This document shows positions 32,786 through 36,199 of a stretch of DNA of 36,199 nucleotides, piece after piece. The translations under genes were made by a program, and so were the position numbers. The number at the start of each line of letters is the position of its first letter. The first letter of the stretch is position 1. Origin of the DNA: JBDTME01 sp964583795 (lineage in GTDB: Bacteria > Patescibacteriota > Microgenomatia > UBA1400 > PJMF01); contig CAZOWX010000019.1 of the NCBI GenBank assembly GCA_964583795.1, forward strand, positions 1-36,199. The letters are read 5' to 3'. The notes beneath the pieces were generated by a model that saw only the letters and a program-made list of their open reading frames with translations, did no database searches and was not told where the DNA came from.

Positions 32786-33256
32786 ATGAGCGGATCATTT
32801 TCCTCAAAAATTTTCACCAATGCCAACCAAGAAATCGTTGAGTATAAAGGTGAGCCAGTGTACTGGCGAGTGAGTGCTTATGCGATTATCTTTCGAGATC
32901 AAAAAGTCTTACTGATTAAGAATAAGTCTGAGAAGTTGTACGATGTCCCCGGTGGTGGTGTTGATTTGGGTGAGACTATTCATCAAGCCCTTGAGAGAGA
33001 ACTGATGGAAGAGGCAGGAGCAAGCGCAAAAATTGGCAAATTACTACACGTCCAAGAAGGTTTTTTCAAACACGCAAATGGAAGTTTTTTCCAAACGATT
33101 CAGTTATTTTATCAAGCTGAACTTACTGGTGAACTCGTGACTCCCACAGAAAGCACATCTGAGTATGTGGGATTTGTTTCGCTCAATGAGTGTATAAAGT
33201 ATCCTTTACCAAAAGGTGCAACTGCTGCAATCAGTACAATACAAGGAGAAGCATGA
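32786..33256 (+). CDS. NUDIX hydrolase
   Basis: A 156-residue protein. The Nudix box is GVDLGETIHQAL followed by RELMEEAG, fitting Gx5Ex7REUxEExGU completely, so the metal-binding glutamates are intact. The flanking fold (SAYAIIFRDQKVLLIKN, LYDVPGG, SFFQTIQLFYQAEL) is typical. Nudix enzymes hydrolyse nucleoside diphosphate derivatives; the substrate is not predictable here. The stop overlaps the start of a second NUDIX gene by ATGA, so the two are translationally coupled. Confidence 0.9.
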   Translation: MSGSFSSKIFTNANQEIVEYKGEPVYWRVSAYAIIFRDQKVLLIKNKSEKLYDVPGGGVDLGETIHQALERELMEEAGASAKIGKLLHVQEGFFKHANGSFFQTIQLFYQAELTGELVTPTESTSEYVGFVSLNECIKYPLPKGATAAISTIQGEA

Positions 33257-33735
33257 AAGTGGGAACCGATTGTATTGGCGTTGGAGTGGGTGCTTTGATT
33301 TTTAATAAGCATGGTCAGGTATTATTGAGTTTGCGAGGGTCAAAAGCCAAAAATGAACGAGGGAAGTGGGAGATTCCCGGTGGAGCAGTAGAGTTTGGGG
33401 AGACTTTGGAGCAAGCATTGAAGCGAGAGGTAAAAGAAGAGTTAGGTATAGAGATTGAAGTGATTACCATGCTTCAAGTTGCGGATCATATTTTGCCAGA
33501 AGAAAATCAACACTGGGTTTCGCCGACATTTATTTGCTCAGTTAAAAGTGGTTCACCAGTGATTATGGAGCCAGGAAAGAGTGATCAAATTCAATGGTTC
33601 AGTATCGATGAAGCGGCAAATTTACCGTTGGCAAATGTGACACAAAAAGACATCGAATTGATCAAAGGTTTAGGAAGAGCAAAGATTGAAAAAATTATTC
33701 GTGGCGTTGATAAAATTGAACTGCCGTTTGTGTGA
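33253..33735 (+). CDS. NUDIX hydrolase (second, overlapping)
   Basis: A 160-residue protein from ATG 33253, which overlaps the previous stop (ATGA). Nudix box: GAVEFGETLEQAL then REVKEELG, complete. VGVGALIFNKHGQVLLSLRGSKA and RGKWEIPGG resemble MutT/ADP-ribose-type hydrolases of the DR_0079 or NUDT15 style. The C-terminal GLGRAKIEKIIRGVDKIELPFV is an extra tail. The frame is open to 33190 inside the first gene, but the overlapping ATG is the natural coupled start. The two NUDIX proteins differ enough to be separate enzymes and not a recent duplication. Confidence 0.9.
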   Translation: MKVGTDCIGVGVGALIFNKHGQVLLSLRGSKAKNERGKWEIPGGAVEFGETLEQALKREVKEELGIEIEVITMLQVADHILPEENQHWVSPTFICSVKSGSPVIMEPGKSDQIQWFSIDEAANLPLANVTQKDIELIKGLGRAKIEKIIRGVDKIELPFV

Positions 33736-33839
33736 GGCGATTGATATTTCCTTACATAAAACTACATAATTCGCAGTTGGTGGTCGAGCCTTATTTTTTT
33801 TGGTAATGTGAATCATAAGCGGAAAAATAAAAAGTCGTC

Positions 33840-33860
33840 ATCCCGAATTCGATTCGGGAT
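33840..33860. repeat. ATCCCGAA palindrome
   Basis: A perfect 8-bp stem with loop TTCGA. The right flank GGATCTAAAGTCAAAG nearly equals GGATCTAAAGTCAGAG at the 35860-35915 copy, showing that the two belong to one family. Confidence 0.8.
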
Positions 33861-34213
33861 CTAAAGTCAAAGAACTTTTTCGTAAGCAAAAAAGAAAAAC
33901 ATACTTCATTCACTCAAAAAGTGCATTCTGACTAGGGGTACTGAAATAAAAGTATTGTTCGCTTCAATCTGGCTCCTGACGGTCGCCAGAATTTCACGAA
34001 CTGACTTACTCAATTAATAAGTCTATTTCGTAAGTCAAGGATGACGAGCGTTTTTTCTTTCAATTGGCCTTTCTTGATGTGTTTGATCAATTATCACTTA
34101 TTGACAAGAAAAAATTGTTGAAGCAAGAAATGTTGAGTTTTTCAACCCTAGGCTGGTCCGCCTTGGGAGGAGACTTTTGAGCTTTGAGTTCCCCTGACAC
34201 ATCCCACCTAACA

Positions 34214-34268
34214 ACTGACTACTGCTGTGCCCACCGTAGCTTCAGCGAAGGTGGGACGACTGACTACT
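34214..34268. repeat. GTAG-hairpin (REP-like) element flanked by 10-bp direct repeats
   Basis: CCCAC (34230-34234) pairs with GTGGG (34251-34255); inside are GTAG, then CTTC-AGC-GAAG. ACTGACTACT occurs exactly at 34214-34223 and 34259-34268. A third copy in reverse complement lies at 12448-12457, so the flank is itself a repeated word. Confidence 0.7.
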
Positions 34269-34293
34269 AGTAACTCCTCCCTATATCCTAAAT

Positions 34294-34317
34294 CCTACTC
34301 CCTACGTTATACTTCCC
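34294..34317 (+). promoter_or_regulatory. 24-base leader with TATACT, shared with 16557-16580
   Basis: Identical over 24 bases to the leader of the methyltransferase gene. TATACT at 34308-34313 ends six bases before ATG 34320. No ribosome site is present. Confidence 0.6.
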
Positions 34318-34319
34318 AC

Positions 34320-35105
34320 ATGAGTCACTTTCAAACCCTATCAATCCCCACCTCCTTTCATTATCCTCTCAGTGCCTGGCAGATTGGAGATACTCAATCA
34401 AAAAAATTTGTGGTTCTCATGCCTGGTTTTTTAGACAGTAAAGACTACCCTCACTTAAAAGAACTGGGAAAAAAGTTGGCTGAGAACGATTGGTTAGCCA
34501 TTGGGTTCGATGCTTTGGGTGTCTGGGAAAGTAAAGCTCCAATCGAGTTATACTCAATGACAAACTGGTTGTCTGAACTAGAACAACTGATTGCTTGGTC
34601 AAAAAAACAGTATCCTTCAATTCAGACTGTTGTGCTTATGGGGCATAGTATGGGAGGAAAACTGAGTTTGCACTATGCGGCGACACATCCCGAGATTAAA
34701 GCTATAGTGAGCATTATGGGAGGACCTGATTTCGTTAGAGCAGAAACATATCAGCGCCGAAAGGCTCAGTGGAAGAGTGAATGGATTCACACCTCAAGAC
34801 GAGATGCACCAGAAGATCCACAGCGTGTTGTCGAATTTGCACTGCCATTTATTTTTGTTGAAGATAGTGAAAAACACATATTGAGTAAAATTTGTACTCA
34901 AATTTCTTCTCCAACATTACTTATTGCTGCGCAAGACGATCAAATTGTCCCCGCTATCCAAATGAAAGAAATATCCAAAATGTTGCCTGATGATCGAGTT
35001 GAACTCACAGTATTTCCAAACATGACACATGATTATCGTAAAACTCCAACTGATATTGTCCGTGTCAACCAAGCGATACTACATTTCTTAGAAAAAAATA
35101 CATGA
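34320..35105 (+). CDS. Alpha/beta hydrolase
   Basis: A 261-residue protein from ATG 34320. The nucleophile elbow is VLMGHSMGGKLSLHYA near residue 107. The acid is in LIAAQDDQIVP and the catalytic His in PNMTHDYRK near the C-terminus, a complete Ser-Asp-His triad. VVLMPGFLDSKDYPHL fits the oxyanion-loop position (HG-type, here PGF). Such proteins are esterases, lipases or acyl hydrolases; the specific substrate is unknown. The frame extends back to 34227 through repeat sequence, so the ATG behind the shared leader is preferred. The stop overlaps the truB start (ATGA), indicating coupling. Confidence 0.88.
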   Translation: MSHFQTLSIPTSFHYPLSAWQIGDTQSKKFVVLMPGFLDSKDYPHLKELGKKLAENDWLAIGFDALGVWESKAPIELYSMTNWLSELEQLIAWSKKQYPSIQTVVLMGHSMGGKLSLHYAATHPEIKAIVSIMGGPDFVRAETYQRRKAQWKSEWIHTSRRDAPEDPQRVVEFALPFIFVEDSEKHILSKICTQISSPTLLIAAQDDQIVPAIQMKEISKMLPDDRVELTVFPNMTHDYRKTPTDIVRVNQAILHFLEKNT

Positions 35106-35740
35106 CCTTTACCCCTGGTATTTATCCCATCTATAAGCCAAAAGGCATCACCTCGTTTGATGTAATTTTTAAACTGCGCAAAATGACTGGAATTAAAAAA
35201 ATTGGCCATGCCGGGACTCTCGATCCGTTGGCTAGTGGAGTACTGGTTGTCGCAATTGGGAGAGAGTATACCAAACAGCTTGAACAACTTACATTGACCG
35301 ATAAAGAGTACGAAGCAGAAATAACATTAGGGCAAACAAGTACGACTGATGATGATGAAGGTGAAAAAACACAGTTCGTTGTTGAAGAAGTTCCAAGTGA
35401 AAATAGTGTCCATCATGTTGTTCAGTCATTTATCGGAGAGATCAATCAGCTGCCACCAGTATATAGTGCCATCAAAGTAAAAGGGGTGCCAGCACATCGA
35501 CGAGTTCGTAAGGGTCAAACTGTTGATCTGAAACCGCGCAAAGTTGTTATTCACGATATCGAAATTGTATCGTTTTCTTGGCCGCTTTTAGGAATAAAAG
35601 TGCATTGTGGGAAAGGAGTGTATATTCGATCATTAGCTCGAGATATTGGTGAGAGACTAAAAGTGGGGGGATACCTATCAGAGTTAATAAGAACTAGAGT
35701 TGGTGAGTATCGATTGGAGGATGCAGTACGGATTGAATAG
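35102..35740 (+). CDS. truB: tRNA pseudouridine(55) synthase TruB
   Basis: A 212-residue protein. It converts U55 of tRNA to pseudouridine in the T-loop. The N-terminal IYPIYKPKGITSFDVI and the catalytic HAGTLDPLASGVL (Asp near residue 42) are diagnostic. DKEYEAEITLGQTSTTDD and QLPPVYSAIKVKG follow as usual, and GVYIRSLARDIGERL matches the tRNA-binding region. The protein lacks the C-terminal PUA domain present in E. coli TruB (314 residues), a common state in small genomes. It overlaps the hydrolase stop by four bases. Confidence 0.95.
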   Translation: MTFTPGIYPIYKPKGITSFDVIFKLRKMTGIKKIGHAGTLDPLASGVLVVAIGREYTKQLEQLTLTDKEYEAEITLGQTSTTDDDEGEKTQFVVEEVPSENSVHHVVQSFIGEINQLPPVYSAIKVKGVPAHRRVRKGQTVDLKPRKVVIHDIEIVSFSWPLLGIKVHCGKGVYIRSLARDIGERLKVGGYLSELIRTRVGEYRLEDAVRIE

Positions 35741-36009
35741 TAAATCGTGTATTCCCCGCATGCTCTGCATTGAGGTAGCTTATTTTCTTTTTTTTCAAAC
35801 AGTGCTTGTTCTCTTGCCTACATTTCTTTCAAACACCATCGCCATCCAAAACCCGCTCGTCATCCTGAACAGTCTAGCGAGGAACGAGCCAGACGGATTC
35901 AGGATCTAAAGTCAGAGTCTCTAGATATATCAACATGCCATTAAGTTCTTAGGAGTTGGTTTCATTATTATTATTCAGAATACAATTTTTTAAGGCTACC
36001 TGAACACAG

Positions 36010-36030
36010 ATCCTGAAATAAATTCAGGAT
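36010..36030. repeat. ATCCTGAA palindrome
   Basis: A perfect 8-bp stem with loop ATAAA, followed by GACGAC. It is the reverse-oriented counterpart of the copy beginning near 35858 (CGTCATCCTGAA). Confidence 0.8.
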
Positions 36031-36086
36031 GACGACTTTTGGTTTTTTGTCTGTTTTCGAGTGGGTTTTTGTACAAGAATAGTAAT

Positions 36087-36152
36087 TTGTTGTCTGGTTC
36101 CGTTGTTGTCGTAATAACACTGCCACAACACAACCATTCAACTACTTAACAA
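36087..36152. repeat. GTTGTTG/CAACAAC inverted repeat, fourth copy
   Basis: TTGTTGTCTGGTTCCGTTGTTG on the left and CACAACACAACC to CTTAACAAC on the right. It resembles the elements at 12506 and 16592. Confidence 0.6.
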
Positions 36153-36199
36153 CATTCTTTTTCCTTAATATTGTTTCACAAAACTGTACCCGGTGATGT

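Larger units (their letters stand above)
33736..34319. repeat. Repeat-rich intergenic region
   Basis: No gene is supported in this stretch. It contains ATCCCGAA/TTCGGGAT (33840-33860, loop TTCGA) followed by GATCTAAAGTC; a hairpin built on CTGGC/GCCAG around 33969-33990; TGACTTAC/GTAAGTCA (34002-34037); a GTTGA/TCAAC hairpin near 34131-34146; a GTAG-containing palindrome at 34230-34255 flanked by direct repeats; and the 24-base leader of the hydrolase gene. Confidence 0.7.
35741..36199. repeat. Repeat-rich end of window
   Basis: No gene is supported. It contains ATCCTGAA/TTCAGGAT around 35863-35907 enclosing AGTCTAGCGAGGAACGAGCC, a compact ATCCTGAA/TTCAGGAT hairpin at 36010-36030 in the opposite orientation, and a GTTGTTG/CAACAAC inverted repeat at about 36087-36152. 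Confidence 0.7.

Noticed and set aside
33736..34226. tRNA or structured RNA gene in the repeat-rich gap
   Set aside because: The hairpins are independent palindromes. No cloverleaf, T-loop GTTC or CCA arrangement was found.
35700..35909. Possible small gene after truB
   Set aside because: It begins inside truB and runs through the ATCCTGAA palindrome. There is no ribosome site and no plausible protein pattern beyond one hydrophobic run.

Overview
The window is moderately AT-rich bacterial DNA with tightly packed genes. It most resembles a member of the Patescibacteria (Candidate Phyla Radiation). That assignment is inference, drawn from the pilus cluster with several short prepilins, the many secreted or membrane-anchored hypothetical proteins, the frequent lack of Shine-Dalgarno sites and the intergenic palindromes. 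TGA ends many intact genes here (positions 4852, 13284, 24479, 33256, 33735, 35105), so the genome uses TGA as a stop and not the UGA=Gly code of Gracilibacteria. No rRNA, tRNA, CRISPR array, transposase or phage gene was recognised.

Layout. 1-2.6 kb: a secreted surface protein, a zinc-ribbon membrane protein, a SET-domain protein and a C39-like cysteine peptidase. 2.6-6.9 kb: a D-Ala-D-Ala-ligase-like ATP-grasp enzyme, a two-domain CobA/BtuR-type protein, a helical protein of unknown family and a small ORF whose upstream part is interrupted by an in-frame stop. 6.9-14.7 kb: the three oxidative pentose-phosphate enzymes (6-phosphogluconolactonase, glucose-6-phosphate dehydrogenase, 6-phosphogluconate dehydrogenase), interspersed with a membrane-anchored MEMO-like protein, a large exported protein, an SGNH hydrolase and a small membrane protein. 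14.7-17.5 kb: a protein-kinase-like gene, a methyltransferase and an L,D-transpeptidase. 17.5-22.8 kb: an 861-residue protein with two Rossmann-like nucleotide-hydrolase/transferase-type segments and a C-terminal HD-like segment, then a P-type cation ATPase.

22.8-31.6 kb is a type IV pilus locus: PilB ATPase, PilC platform protein, a lone CheY-like receiver on the opposite strand, a FimT/GspH-like prepilin, a large prepilin carrying an LVIVD-type propeller, another prepilin, a PilX-like protein, a PilM/N-like membrane protein with a LytR_C-like end, and a probable major pilin with its own promoter and a strong terminator. The window ends with a PD-(D/E)XK nuclease, two overlapping NUDIX hydrolases, a repeat-rich intergenic stretch, an alpha/beta hydrolase and TruB.

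Points most worth a second look: the 861-residue protein; the nine-G tract that could fuse 6-phosphogluconate dehydrogenase to the kinase; the CobA protein with a decayed first domain; the in-frame TGA at 6463; the propeller-bearing pilin; three families of intergenic palindromes; and an identical 24-base leader in front of two unrelated genes.
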